A stretch of 64,000 bases of DNA from the NCBI GenBank assembly GCA_964402175.1, contig CAYOBN010000002.1, positions 62,001 through 126,000 on the forward strand. The letters are read 5' to 3'. The DNA is from JAWKUK01 sp964402175. GTDB lineage: Bacteria > Planctomycetota > UBA1135 > GCA-002686595. Shown one piece after another: positions 8,390-16,618 of this stretch. The translations under genes and the position numbers were made by a program. Every line of letters begins with the position of its first letter. Within the stretch, counting starts at the first letter, position 1. A model generated the notes under the pieces. That model was not told the origin of the DNA. It saw only the letters and a list, made by a program, of their open reading frames with translations, and did not search any database.

Positions 8390-8466
8390 GGAGGCCCGCC
8401 CGGAGCACCGGGGCGGATCCATAGCTTATCACAATCAGAGCATAGCGAGCGGCGCGGGTCGCGGAA

Positions 8467-9345
8467 TCAGCCGATGCCGCCGGGCAACAGCGTGGTGCCA
8501 GCCGGCCCGCCGACTGCGACCAGTCGTCCGCGGTGCTCGGCGATACAGCCCGTCGGGACCGGGAAGTCCGGCGGCAGGGGCCAGCGTGGCGCCCGATCGA
8601 CGCGCCCGGGCAGCGCTGCGCCGCGCCGCACCGCGCCCCATTCTGCGTCGCTGAGTACGACTGCGGGCAGCCACGGCAGAAGGTCGGCGCCGACCTGCTG
8701 CACCGGTGGTCCGGGCGCGGGGTCGCACCATGGCCCGATCGCGGTGCGCGTGAGCGCGCTCAAGTGAGCGCCGCAGCCGAGCGCGCGACCGAGGTCGCGC
8801 GCGAGGCTGCGCACGTAGTAGCCGCCGCGCACACTGACTTCGAGGGTGCTGGCCCTCGGGAGATCGTGGCGCACCCAGCGCGCCGAGTGGCAGTACACCT
8901 GCGACGGGGGCAGGACAACGACCTCGCCGCGGTGGGCGCGCTGGTACGCACGCTCACCGTCGACCCACTTGTTGCTGGTGGCTGGAGGGACCTGGGCGTG
9001 CCAGCCTACACAGCGAGCGAGCGCCCCTTCGAGCACCTCGGGCGGCGGAGCACCGCCGAGCTCTCCGACTGTGGCTCCGTGCAAGTCCCCCGTGTCCGTT
9101 TCGCGCCCCCACGCGAACTCTGCGGTGTAGCGCTTCGGCACTTCGTGCAGACGCTCGAACACACGGTTGGCCGCGCCGACGAGAAGGAGGACCAGCCCCG
9201 AAGCGAACGGGTCGAGGGCGCCTCCGTGGGAGACCTTCAACGGGTAGGGCCCCGAGAGGCGCTCGCGCAGCTCCGCGACGAGCGCGGCGCTCGTCGTGCC
9301 GATCGGCTTGTGGCACAGCCAGAGAGCAGAGGGCGGTCGCGGCAT
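8467..9345 (-). CDS. truB: tRNA pseudouridine(55) synthase
   Basis: A 292-residue TruB that converts U55 to pseudouridine in the T-arm of tRNAs. The N-terminal L-W-L-C-H-K-P-I-G-T-T-S motif lies at residues 8-19 and the catalytic aspartate is D45 in H-G-G-A-L-D-P-F-A-S-G. Later family motifs are K-R-Y-T-A-E-F, Q-V-P-P-A-T-S-N-K and G-G-Y-Y-V-R-S-L-A-R-D. The ATG at 9345 is chosen because the frame upstream encodes no TruB residues and runs into the divergent gene. The stop is 77 bp ahead of the ABC binding-protein start, same strand. The rbfA/rpsO neighbours common in other bacteria are absent. Confidence 0.9.
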   Translation of the reverse strand: MPRPPSALWLCHKPIGTTSAALVAELRERLSGPYPLKVSHGGALDPFASGLVLLLVGAANRVFERLHEVPKRYTAEFAWGRETDTGDLHGATVGELGGAPPPEVLEGALARCVGWHAQVPPATSNKWVDGERAYQRAHRGEVVVLPPSQVYCHSARWVRHDLPRASTLEVSVRGGYYVRSLARDLGRALGCGAHLSALTRTAIGPWCDPAPGPPVQQVGADLLPWLPAVVLSDAEWGAVRRGAALPGRVDRAPRWPLPPDFPVPTGCIAEHRGRLVAVGGPAGTTLLPGGIG

Positions 9346-9448
9346 CGGCCTATCAGGATCCCACTGCGCGGTACGCGGCGCCAGCCCCGGCGGGATTCGA
9401 GTTTGCGCCCTCCACCGGCCGCCTGGGCGAGCGCATACAGTTCGCGCC

Positions 9449-11320
9449 ATGTTCACCCGCAAACTCGGGGCGCTCCTGCGTGGCAAAGCGACCCCGTTCC
9501 AGATCATCACCGCCGCGACGCTCGGCGCCATGCTGGGCTTTGCGCCGGCCGTTCGACAGGCCCCTGGACTCTACGCGCTGCTGATCGCGGCGCTGCTGAT
9601 CATCAACGCGAACATCGGCTTCGCGTTGTTGGTCGCTGGCGTCACGCGTCTGCTGTCCTACCTCGCAGCGCCGATCGCATTCGAGGTGGGTCGGTTCTTG
9701 CTCGACGGACCTGCGACGGGCGTTGCGCGGACCATCGTCAACGCGCCCGTGTTCGCGTGGTGCGGCCTCTCCTACTACGCGGTGACCGGTGGCCAAGTGC
9801 TCGGCTTCGTCGCGGGCCTAACGCTGGGTTTTGTCGTCGCTGCGGGGGTCCGCGGCTTCCAACGCAAGCTGCGCGCCGCGGAGGGCAACCCGTCGAAGCT
9901 CACTGCGATCGCCGAGAAGGGCTGGGGCAAAGCGCTCGTCTGGGTCTTCTTCGGCGGGCGCGCGAAGGGCAGTTGGGACGAGATCCTCGCGAAGCGGGTC
10001 GGGAATCCGATCCGCATCGTCGGTGTGCTCGCCGTCCTGGTCCTCGGTGGAGCGCTCTGGTTCGCGCAGCGCTACATCACGCGGACTTGGGCAGCGGAGG
10101 GCCTCTCCTCGCGGCTCGCGCTCGTCAACGGCGCCACCGCCGATGTCGGCCAAGTGACGCTGGACTTCCGCGCCGGTGAGTTCGGAGTGCAGCAGCTCGC
10201 GCTCGCCGATCCTGAGTCGCTCGAGCGCGACCTCTTCCGCGCGGACGCGCTCGCGGCGGACTTCGACCAGGTGGACATCCTGCGCCGGCGTGTGCACATG
10301 GCGAAGCTCGTGGTCTCGGGAGCGGCCAGCGGCGCTGCGCGCTCGACCCCCGGCGTGCGCATCACACCGCCAGCCGAAGCCGAACCGACGGAGCCCCCCG
10401 CCGAAGGTTGGTGGTCGCTCGACCAGGTCCTCGCGGAGGCCGACGTCTGGAAGGGGCGGCTGCAGCAGGTCAAACGTGTCCTCGAATCGATCTCGGGCGA
10501 GCCCACGGGATCGCAGCGCGAAGAGAGCGCACGTGACCGCGCGAGGCGCCAGGCGCGCGAAGGGGGCTGGTTCGAGGTCGAAGCCGATCACCTCATCGAC
10601 GAAGCCCCGACCTTCCAGCTCTCCGAGCTCACGATCGAAGGTCTCGCGGCGGATTGGTTGCCTGACATGCCGCTCGATGTCCGCGGATTCAACCTGTCCA
10701 CGCAGCCGAAGCTGCTCGACAAAGCGCCGCGCCTGACGGCGACCTCGCGCGATGGTGCGCTCGGCGTCGATCTGGACCTCGCGCCGGCATCACGCGCGGG
10801 CGGCGCAGGGCGTTTGGCGCTGCAATGGAAGGGCCTCGCAGTCGACAGCGTGCTCGGGCGTCTGAAGCTCGACCGCGCGGCGCCGATGAGCGGGGGCACC
10901 CTCGATCTCGCCATCGACGGAGCGTGGGCCGCTGGAGCGATCGGCGAGCTCGACCTGCCTCTGCAGGTGACGTTCCACGGCACGACCTTCCGTGTGCCGG
11001 GCGCTCAGCCGACGACAGTCGAGCGCTTCACGCTTCCGATCGGCCTCGCGGGCCCGATCGATGCGCTGCGCATCAAGTTCGACTCGGACGCGCTGACCCG
11101 CGCGCTGCGCGACGCCGGGAAAGCCGAGCTCGCGGGGCGCCTGCAGTCGGAGCTGACAGAGCGCCTCGACGGGGTCCTGCAAGGCCCTGCGGGCGACAAA
11201 CTGAAGGAGCTCGGCGAGAAGACCGGCATCGAGCTCCCCGCCGACGTCGGCAAAGGCGTGCAAGAGGGCGCGAAAGGTGTGCTCAAGGGCATCCTGGGCG
11301 GAAAGAAGGACCCCAAATGA
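9449..11320 (+). CDS. Fused TIGR03546/TIGR03545-type membrane protein
   Basis: A 623-residue protein that seems to join two conserved families normally encoded by adjacent genes. Residues 1-150 match the TIGR03546 pattern: M-F-T-R-K-L-G-A-L-L-R-G-K-A-T-P-F-Q, then L-G-A-M-L-G-F-A-P-A and several hydrophobic segments. From about residue 190 a single membrane span (I-R-I-V-G-V-L-A-V-L-V-L-G-G-A-L-W-F) is followed by a long soluble part with AsmA/TIGR03545-like features (D-F-R-A-G-E-F, beta-rich repeats) and a helical tail. Function unknown; AsmA-like regions are linked to lipid transport or envelope assembly, which is only an inference here. The last 42 coding bases are repeated after the scaffold gap, so the gene itself is complete. 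Confidence 0.7.
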   Translation: MFTRKLGALLRGKATPFQIITAATLGAMLGFAPAVRQAPGLYALLIAALLIINANIGFALLVAGVTRLLSYLAAPIAFEVGRFLLDGPATGVARTIVNAPVFAWCGLSYYAVTGGQVLGFVAGLTLGFVVAAGVRGFQRKLRAAEGNPSKLTAIAEKGWGKALVWVFFGGRAKGSWDEILAKRVGNPIRIVGVLAVLVLGGALWFAQRYITRTWAAEGLSSRLALVNGATADVGQVTLDFRAGEFGVQQLALADPESLERDLFRADALAADFDQVDILRRRVHMAKLVVSGAASGAARSTPGVRITPPAEAEPTEPPAEGWWSLDQVLAEADVWKGRLQQVKRVLESISGEPTGSQREESARDRARRQAREGGWFEVEADHLIDEAPTFQLSELTIEGLAADWLPDMPLDVRGFNLSTQPKLLDKAPRLTATSRDGALGVDLDLAPASRAGGAGRLALQWKGLAVDSVLGRLKLDRAAPMSGGTLDLAIDGAWAAGAIGELDLPLQVTFHGTTFRVPGAQPTTVERFTLPIGLAGPIDALRIKFDSDALTRALRDAGKAELAGRLQSELTERLDGVLQGPAGDKLKELGEKTGIELPADVGKGVQEGAKGVLKGILGGKKDPK

Positions 11321-11333
11321 ACGCGCCCGGCGT
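11279..11333. repeat. 55-bp contig-end duplication, left copy
   Basis: Identical to 11434-11488. It covers the last codons and stop of the TIGR03546/03545 gene. Best explained as unmerged overlapping contig ends rather than a biological repeat. Confidence 0.9.
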
Positions 11334-11433
11334 NNNNNNNNNNNNNNNNNNNNNNNNNNNNNNNNNNNNNNNNNNNNNNNNNNNNNNNNNNNNNNNNNNN
11401 NNNNNNNNNNNNNNNNNNNNNNNNNNNNNNNNN
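11334..11433. other. 100-N scaffold gap
   Basis: Exactly 100 N bases. The 55 bases before it (11279-11333) and after it (11434-11488) are identical, so the gap most likely joins two contig ends that actually overlap, and the true genomic gap may be zero. Confidence 0.98.
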
Positions 11434-11488
11434 GTGCTCAAGGGCATCCTGGGCGGAAAGAAGGACCCCAAATGAACGCGCCCGGCGT
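11434..11488. repeat. 55-bp contig-end duplication, right copy
   Basis: Identical to 11279-11333 and followed directly by the end of the next minus-strand gene. If the copies are merged, the two convergent genes end only about 20 bp apart. Confidence 0.9.
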
Positions 11489-11496
11489 GGCTCACG

Positions 11497-12513
11497 TCAC
11501 TGGAAGCTGATCGCGCGGCCGTCCGTGAAGTTGGACGTCGCGACGCCACCGACGGCATCGCGGTACCACGCCTGGAAGTTCCAGGACTGCCCCGCCGCGA
11601 TCGCGACGAGGCCCGACGGCGTGGGCGTCTGCGTCAGGTTCAGTACGAGGTCGAAGCTGCCCGTCGCACCCGAGTTCCGGATCTGACCGGGGCCGACGTA
11701 GCGGCCGATCGACCCACCGAGGCAGAGCACACCCTGGCTACCACCCGGCTGGTTGACGAGCCCCTGCGTGCGGCTCGCGAGGAAGAAGCCGAACGAGTTG
11801 TTCGGCAAGCTGCTGGCGACGAGGGTCACGTCGTTCTGCGCGACAGCGGTCGAACCCGTGGCGGTGAGGGACGCCGAGTTGCCGGTCGAGTTTGCGACGG
11901 CCGGACCGCAGTAGCTCGTTCCGATGCCGCCGGCGCTGCCGAGCACGTACGTGATCCCGCCGTGCAAGCCGCGCGAGGAGAACCACGAGCCCGAGGGCAG
12001 GAACGGCGTGCTGCGCGCGTCCCCGATCGTCAACGTGAGGTTGCTGTCGGCGAAGACCTGCACCGGGTTCGAACCCGTGCCGAAGTAGCGGGCGCCACCT
12101 TGGGTGTAGATCAGCGCGACGCCGACGGTCTGCCCTGCGGGCACGAGGATGTCCGGGATGTCGATCGGCAGGGACTCGCCGTTCTGCACCGCACCCTGGG
12201 TTGCGGTCGCGGTACCGAGCGAGGTCCAACCCGTCGGCGAGCTCCCCGGCCCGCTGGCGACCGGGCCGCCGAGCCCGCTGCCGACGAAGGTGAAGACCTC
12301 CACGTCGAACGTGACGCCGGGCGCCCGGTTCGAGGCCGTCGTGAGTTCGGTGACCGTCACGGTGTTGGCCCCTGCGGTCAGGTCGAAGAAGAGCCCGGGG
12401 GTGCCCGCGGTCAGACCGTTGTTGTTCGAGGTGTTCGCGACGATCGTGGTCTGCGCCTGTGCGATCGATGCGAGGGCCGCTGCGGCAGCGAAGGAGCGGA
12501 AGAGAAACGACGT
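11497..12513 (-). CDS. Secreted protein with shared C-terminal domain; start codon not visible
   Basis: The frame encodes a signal-peptide-like stretch (S-F-L-F-R-S-F-A-A-A-A-A-L-A-S-I-A-Q-A-Q), a beta-rich region of about 180 residues with no recognised family, and the YC...NSTG...GRYVGPGQI C-terminal domain (138 residues, 11500-11913). Between the upstream in-frame TGA (12571-12573) and the signal peptide there is no ATG, GTG, TTG or CTG codon. The given left end of the coding region is therefore approximate. Either a rare start is used, or a base is missing near 12513, or the gene is slightly damaged. A GTG further in (12360) would remove the signal peptide and is unlikely. The middle region resembles a choice-of-anchor or extracellular beta-sandwich only in general composition. 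Confidence 0.65.
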   Translation of the reverse strand, partial: TSFLFRSFAAAAALASIAQAQTTIVANTSNNNGLTAGTPGLFFDLTAGANTVTVTELTTASNRAPGVTFDVEVFTFVGSGLGGPVASGPGSSPTGWTSLGTATATQGAVQNGESLPIDIPDILVPAGQTVGVALIYTQGGARYFGTGSNPVQVFADSNLTLTIGDARSTPFLPSGSWFSSRGLHGGITYVLGSAGGIGTSYCGPAVANSTGNSASLTATGSTAVAQNDVTLVASSLPNNSFGFFLASRTQGLVNQPGGSQGVLCLGGSIGRYVGPGQIRNSGATGSFDLVLNLTQTPTPSGLVAIAAGQSWNFQAWYRDAVGGVATSNFTDGRAISFQ

Positions 12514-12850
12514 GTGGGTGTGGGGTGTCGGAGCAGTGCTGCAGCGCCAAAACGGCGCCGCGTTCCTGCGTCACGCTACCTCACTTCGTCAGGCCCACAA
12601 GGTGCAAGTGCCCGAACTCCGCGTCGGCAACGCTCGACCGACGCCTGCGCCAGGGTGCAAACGCGATCGCGGAGCGAAGGTAGGCCTATTTGACCCGCGA
12701 CAGCCCACCAAAGTCCATCCAAAGACACCACATCGGCCCCAATACCGAAACGAGCACGCCCTCGTGGCCGCCCCGCGCGACGAATTCCGGGGCGTAAGCG
12801 CCTAGCAGAAGCCCCGAACTTGGGCCTAACCTTGGGGGAGGTTCCGCCCG
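12514..12850. other. Intergenic region between divergent genes
   Basis: About 340 bp between the secreted-protein gene (minus) and imuB (plus). A GGAGG ribosome-binding site lies at 12836-12840, ten bases before the imuB ATG. No convincing promoter, SOS box or structured RNA was seen. Confidence 0.6.
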
Positions 12851-14560
12851 ATGCGCCGTGTCCTCGTCCTCGCCCTACCGGATCTCGCGGTGGACCTCGC
12901 CCGGCGCCGGCGCCGGCGGGCCGAACGCCCGGCGGCGGGGGGCGCCGCGCCCCTGGACGTCGGGCCGCCCGAGGCAGCGGCGCGCCGAGGCGGGCGCTCG
13001 CCGCTGCGGGCCGCCTGGGCCCATCCGGGGAGTCCGCTGCTCCTGACCGAGGCGATCGGCGGGCGGGTCCTCGTCGCGCAGCGCTGCCCCTCGGCCGCGG
13101 GGCGTGGGGTGCGGGTCGGGCTCTCCGTCGACGAAGCGCGCGCGCTGCTCGCACCCGCGCAGCCTTGGGTGGAAGAGCACCGGCCCGACCGCGACCAACG
13201 GGCGCTCGCCGCCCTCGGCCAGTGGCTGCTGCGCTTCAGCCCGACGGTCGCCCTCGACCTCGGCGAGGGCGTCGGCGCGGCGCGGGGCCTGGCGCTCGAC
13301 CTCGCCGGCATGGAGCGCCTCGCTGGCGACGAAGAGCGCGTCACGCGCCGCATCGTCGAGGCCCTCGCGCGCCTCGGCTTCCGCGCGCGCGCCGCGGTCG
13401 CAGACACGCTGGGCGCAGCGTGGGCGCTGGCTTGGTACGGGCCGCGCTCGCCCGTGATCGTGCAGAGCGGCGCTGAGGAAGAGGCCCTCGCGCCGCTGCC
13501 GCTCGAAGCGCTGCGCCTTGCACCGGCGACGGTCGATGGACTGCGCGAGCTGTCGGTCGAGCGAGTCGCTGACCTCGCTCGCCTCGAACGAGCGCGCGTC
13601 GCAGCGCGCTTCGGGGGCGACGTTCTCCTGCGCCTCGATCAAGCGCTCGGCCGTGCGTTCGAAGCGCTCACACCGCTGCGGCCGGAAGAGCCCCCCGAGG
13701 TCGAGCGAACGTTCGACGGACCTGCCCGTCAGCTCGAGGCGGTCACACTCACGATCGAAGCGTTGCTGCACGAGCTGTGTGCGACCCTCGCTCGGGCGGG
13801 CCTCGGTGTGCATGAGCTCGCGCTCGAAGTGGCCACCTCGGACCGTCCACCGGGCACACCGCCCGAGCGCTTGACCGTCGCGCTCGGGCGCGCGAGCGCC
13901 AACCCACGGCACCTATGGACGGTCGCCCGCCCGCGCGCCGAGCGGATTCACCTCGGTTACGGCGTCGAGCGAATCCGTATCGTCGCGCGCCGCACCGCGC
14001 GCTTACCGCTCACACAGACCACGGCGTTCGACGACGACCTCATCGAAGCCGGCTTCGCTCAGCGTGGCGCTGCGCGCGCGAGCTCGAGCGCGCTCACACC
14101 CATCACCGATGCCGCGCTCGGAGAGCTCGTCGACGTCCTCGTCGGCCGCTTCGGCGGAGACGCCATTCGTGTGCAACAGGCGCAGGAGTCCCACGTTCCG
14201 GAGCGCGCGTACCGCGCGCGCCCGCTCCTGCAATCCGACGACCCCCGCACACGTCTCCGCCGCGGCGCAGCGCGCGCCACGTGTGCACCGCGCCCATCGC
14301 TGCTCCTACCGCGGCCCGAGCCAGCACACGGCGTGACCACCGAGCCCGCCATCGGCGCCATCCTGCGTTGGCGAGGTCTACCTCTGGAGCTCGTCGATGT
14401 CCTCGGGCCCGAACGCATCGCACGCCCATGGTGGGAGGCCGGCCCAGGCGAAGACCCCGACATCACCCGCGACTACTACCGCGTCCGCACCCGCTGCGGC
14501 CGCCGCCTGTGGCTCTTCGTGCGCGACGGCGCTGCGTTTATTCACGGTGAATGGGCGTAG
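12851..14560 (+). CDS. imuB: Y-family polymerase-like mutagenesis protein ImuB
   Basis: A 569-residue protein of the ImuB branch of Y-family polymerases. ImuB is catalytically inactive and serves as a hub that links ImuA, the error-prone polymerase DnaE2 and the sliding clamp after DNA damage. The N-terminus (R-R-V-L-V-L-A-L-P-D-L-A-V-D-L-A-R) matches the ImuB start but lacks the D-M-D-A-F-F metal motif of active Y polymerases. The C-terminus shows the ImuB tail: R-W-R-G-L-P, G-P-E-R-I-A-R-P-W-W, R-D-Y-Y-R-V-R-T and G-R-R-L-W-L-F-V. Start from the GGAGG site upstream. Neither imuA nor dnaE2 lies next to it, although the three usually form one operon. Confidence 0.82.
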   Translation: MRRVLVLALPDLAVDLARRRRRRAERPAAGGAAPLDVGPPEAAARRGGRSPLRAAWAHPGSPLLLTEAIGGRVLVAQRCPSAAGRGVRVGLSVDEARALLAPAQPWVEEHRPDRDQRALAALGQWLLRFSPTVALDLGEGVGAARGLALDLAGMERLAGDEERVTRRIVEALARLGFRARAAVADTLGAAWALAWYGPRSPVIVQSGAEEEALAPLPLEALRLAPATVDGLRELSVERVADLARLERARVAARFGGDVLLRLDQALGRAFEALTPLRPEEPPEVERTFDGPARQLEAVTLTIEALLHELCATLARAGLGVHELALEVATSDRPPGTPPERLTVALGRASANPRHLWTVARPRAERIHLGYGVERIRIVARRTARLPLTQTTAFDDDLIEAGFAQRGAARASSSALTPITDAALGELVDVLVGRFGGDAIRVQQAQESHVPERAYRARPLLQSDDPRTRLRRGAARATCAPRPSLLLPRPEPAHGVTTEPAIGAILRWRGLPLELVDVLGPERIARPWWEAGPGEDPDITRDYYRVRTRCGRRLWLFVRDGAAFIHGEWA

Positions 14561-14633
14561 AAGACAACATCAGAGCTTGCTATCGAGGTCGGCCGAATGC
14601 GGCCCGATTCCAGTCTCCACGGCGGGCCACAGG

Positions 14634-14662
14634 TTGACCGCACATTGACGTCCACATGACAC
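14634..14662 (+). promoter_or_regulatory. Pho-box-like tandem repeats upstream of phoD
   Basis: Three related 7-mers are spaced exactly 11 bp apart: TTGACCG at 14634, TTGACGT at 14645 and ATGACAC at 14656. On the opposite strand they read GTGTCAT, ACGTCAA and CGGTCAA, resembling the CTGTCAT half-sites of PhoB boxes, which also repeat every 11 bp. They end about 40 bp before the start of a secreted PhoD phosphatase, which makes control by a PhoB-like regulator a reasonable inference. Confidence 0.45.
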
Positions 14663-14703
14663 GGGAGAGGGAACCTGCGCAAAGTCCCAAGGATCCCTCC
14701 ACC

Positions 14704-16344
14704 ATGTCGAAACGTGCGCTCAGCTCCTTCCTTGTCGTCGCTCTCACCGCAGCGGCGCAGGCTCAGACCAACCAACTCCCGAGCGGTGTCGCTGCAGGCG
14801 ACGTGACCGCGAGCACCGCAGTCCTCTGGGCACGTCCCAGTGTTGCGGGACCGATGCTCACTGCAGTCGCGCCAGACCGCCGACTGCAGCTCGGCGTGCA
14901 GTGGTTCCTGAGCGGCGCCACGGAACCGCTCACCCCGGTCAAGCACGAGGTCGCAGGCCTACTCCCTGGAACCACCTACTACCACATCTCGATCGACCTC
15001 GGCTTCAACATCTCCGGCGGTCTCTTCCGCACCGCCAATGCAGCGGGGACTCGCAGCGGTCTCGCCTTCGGCGTCACCGGCGATTCCCGTGGCGACAACA
15101 TGCCCTTCTTCTCGCTGCGCAACCTGCCGCGTCGGAACCTCGCGTTCCTGGCGCTGCTCGGTGACACCGTGTACGCGGACGTCGAATCCCCCGCACTTCC
15201 GGGCCTGCAGCAAGCGACAACCCTCGAAGAGTTCCGGATCAAACACGCCGAGGTCAACACGTCAGCGAGCGGCCTGAACGCCCTCGGAGACGCGCGTCGC
15301 TCCACGGCGCTCTTCGCAGTGATCGACGATCACGAGGTCACGAACGACTTCTCGGGTGGCGCCTCGCCCTCGACGGATCCTCGCTTCGATCAAGGCCCTG
15401 CGTTCATCAACGAGACCCAGCTGTACAGCCGAGGGCTCCAGGCCTTCCAGGAGTACCACCCGATCGCCGACGAGTACTACGGCGACACTGGTGATGCACG
15501 TACGGCGTTCAAGCGCAAGCTGTACCGCGCCCGCCGCTTCGGTGACGATGCTGCGATCTTCCTCCTCGATGCCCGCTCCTTCCGCGATGAAGGACTGGTG
15601 CCGGCGAACATCAACGATCCGCAGGATGTGCTGCGCTTCTTGATCGAGTCGTTCGACCCGAGTCGGACGATGCTCTCCCAGGTCCAACTCCAGGAGCTGA
15701 CGTCGGACCTTCTGGCAGCGCAAGTCGCCGGTGTGACGTGGAAGTTCGTGATGGTCCCAGAGCCGATCCAACAGCTCGGTCCGCTGGCGGCGTCCGACCG
15801 CTTCGAGGGCTACGCGGCTGAGCGCGCGGCGCTGCTCGAGTTCATCCGCCTGAATGGCATCACGAACGTAGTGTTCGTCGCGGCGGACATCCACGGCACC
15901 GTGGTCAATGAAGTCCGTTCGCAGGTCGCGCCGGGCGCGCCGAGCTTCCCCATCGGTGCCTTCGAGATCACGACCGGCGCCATCGCGTACGACGCGCCGT
16001 TCGGTCCCACGGTCGTCGGCATCGCTGCCGGGCTTGGCCTCATCGATGCCAACCAGTTCGCGGTGTACCAGTCTCTTCCGCTCGAGGCAAAAGAGGTCTT
16101 CCTGCGTACTCTTCTGGACAGCCAACTGGCCCTCTTCGGCCTCGATCCGATCGGCCTCACTGCAGGCGATGTGCAAGCGACGCTCCTCTCGGGGCAGTGG
16201 AGCGCGACCCACACGTACGGCTGGACCGAGTTCCAGATCGACGGGCCAACGCAGGTCCTGACCGTGACGACCTACGGAGTGGATCCCGCCGACCCGTCCA
16301 GCGCGCCGACCGTCAGACAGTCGTTCCAGGTCGTTCCTCGCTGA
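14704..16344 (+). CDS. Secreted alkaline phosphatase of the PhoD family
   Basis: A 546-residue exported enzyme that would release phosphate from phosphomono- or diesters outside the cytoplasm. Signal peptide residues 1-21 (M-S-K-R-A-L-S-S-F-L-V-V-A-L-T-A-A-A-Q-A-Q). A PhoD N-terminal domain (L-P-S-G-V-A-A-G-D-V-T-A-S-T-A-V-L-W-A) follows. Catalytic-domain motifs are F-G-V-T-G-D-S-R-G-D, L-L-G-D-T-V-Y-A-D, and D208-D209-H210 in V-I-D-D-H-E-V-T-N-D. A later F-V-A-A-D-I-H-G segment supplies further metal ligands. The ATG at 14704 is preferred over 14656 because it begins the signal peptide. A Pho-box-like repeat lies just upstream. It has no lineage C-terminal domain. Confidence 0.88.
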   Translation: MSKRALSSFLVVALTAAAQAQTNQLPSGVAAGDVTASTAVLWARPSVAGPMLTAVAPDRRLQLGVQWFLSGATEPLTPVKHEVAGLLPGTTYYHISIDLGFNISGGLFRTANAAGTRSGLAFGVTGDSRGDNMPFFSLRNLPRRNLAFLALLGDTVYADVESPALPGLQQATTLEEFRIKHAEVNTSASGLNALGDARRSTALFAVIDDHEVTNDFSGGASPSTDPRFDQGPAFINETQLYSRGLQAFQEYHPIADEYYGDTGDARTAFKRKLYRARRFGDDAAIFLLDARSFRDEGLVPANINDPQDVLRFLIESFDPSRTMLSQVQLQELTSDLLAAQVAGVTWKFVMVPEPIQQLGPLAASDRFEGYAAERAALLEFIRLNGITNVVFVAADIHGTVVNEVRSQVAPGAPSFPIGAFEITTGAIAYDAPFGPTVVGIAAGLGLIDANQFAVYQSLPLEAKEVFLRTLLDSQLALFGLDPIGLTAGDVQATLLSGQWSATHTYGWTEFQIDGPTQVLTVTTYGVDPADPSSAPTVRQSFQVVPR

Positions 16345-16618
16345 GCTTACCGGGCGAGCGCCGAGCCAACTGCGCTCGGTTCGCTGGTTGAGCATCGAAG
16401 CGCGCGTTCGCACGCAACGCCGGATCGGCCGATCGTCGGGATCCGTGTCGTGACTCTGCGAGCGCGCGCCAGGGGACCGCTGTGCTCGTCGCTGCCCGTG
16501 GCGCGCGCTCCGACGTCCTACCACCGCACCGTACCTCCAGCCAGTGCAGTCACATCGCAAAGAGCAGCAAGAAGACCTCCAGCGGTGTGCATGTGCTGGC
16601 CATGCCAGAGCCAAACTC

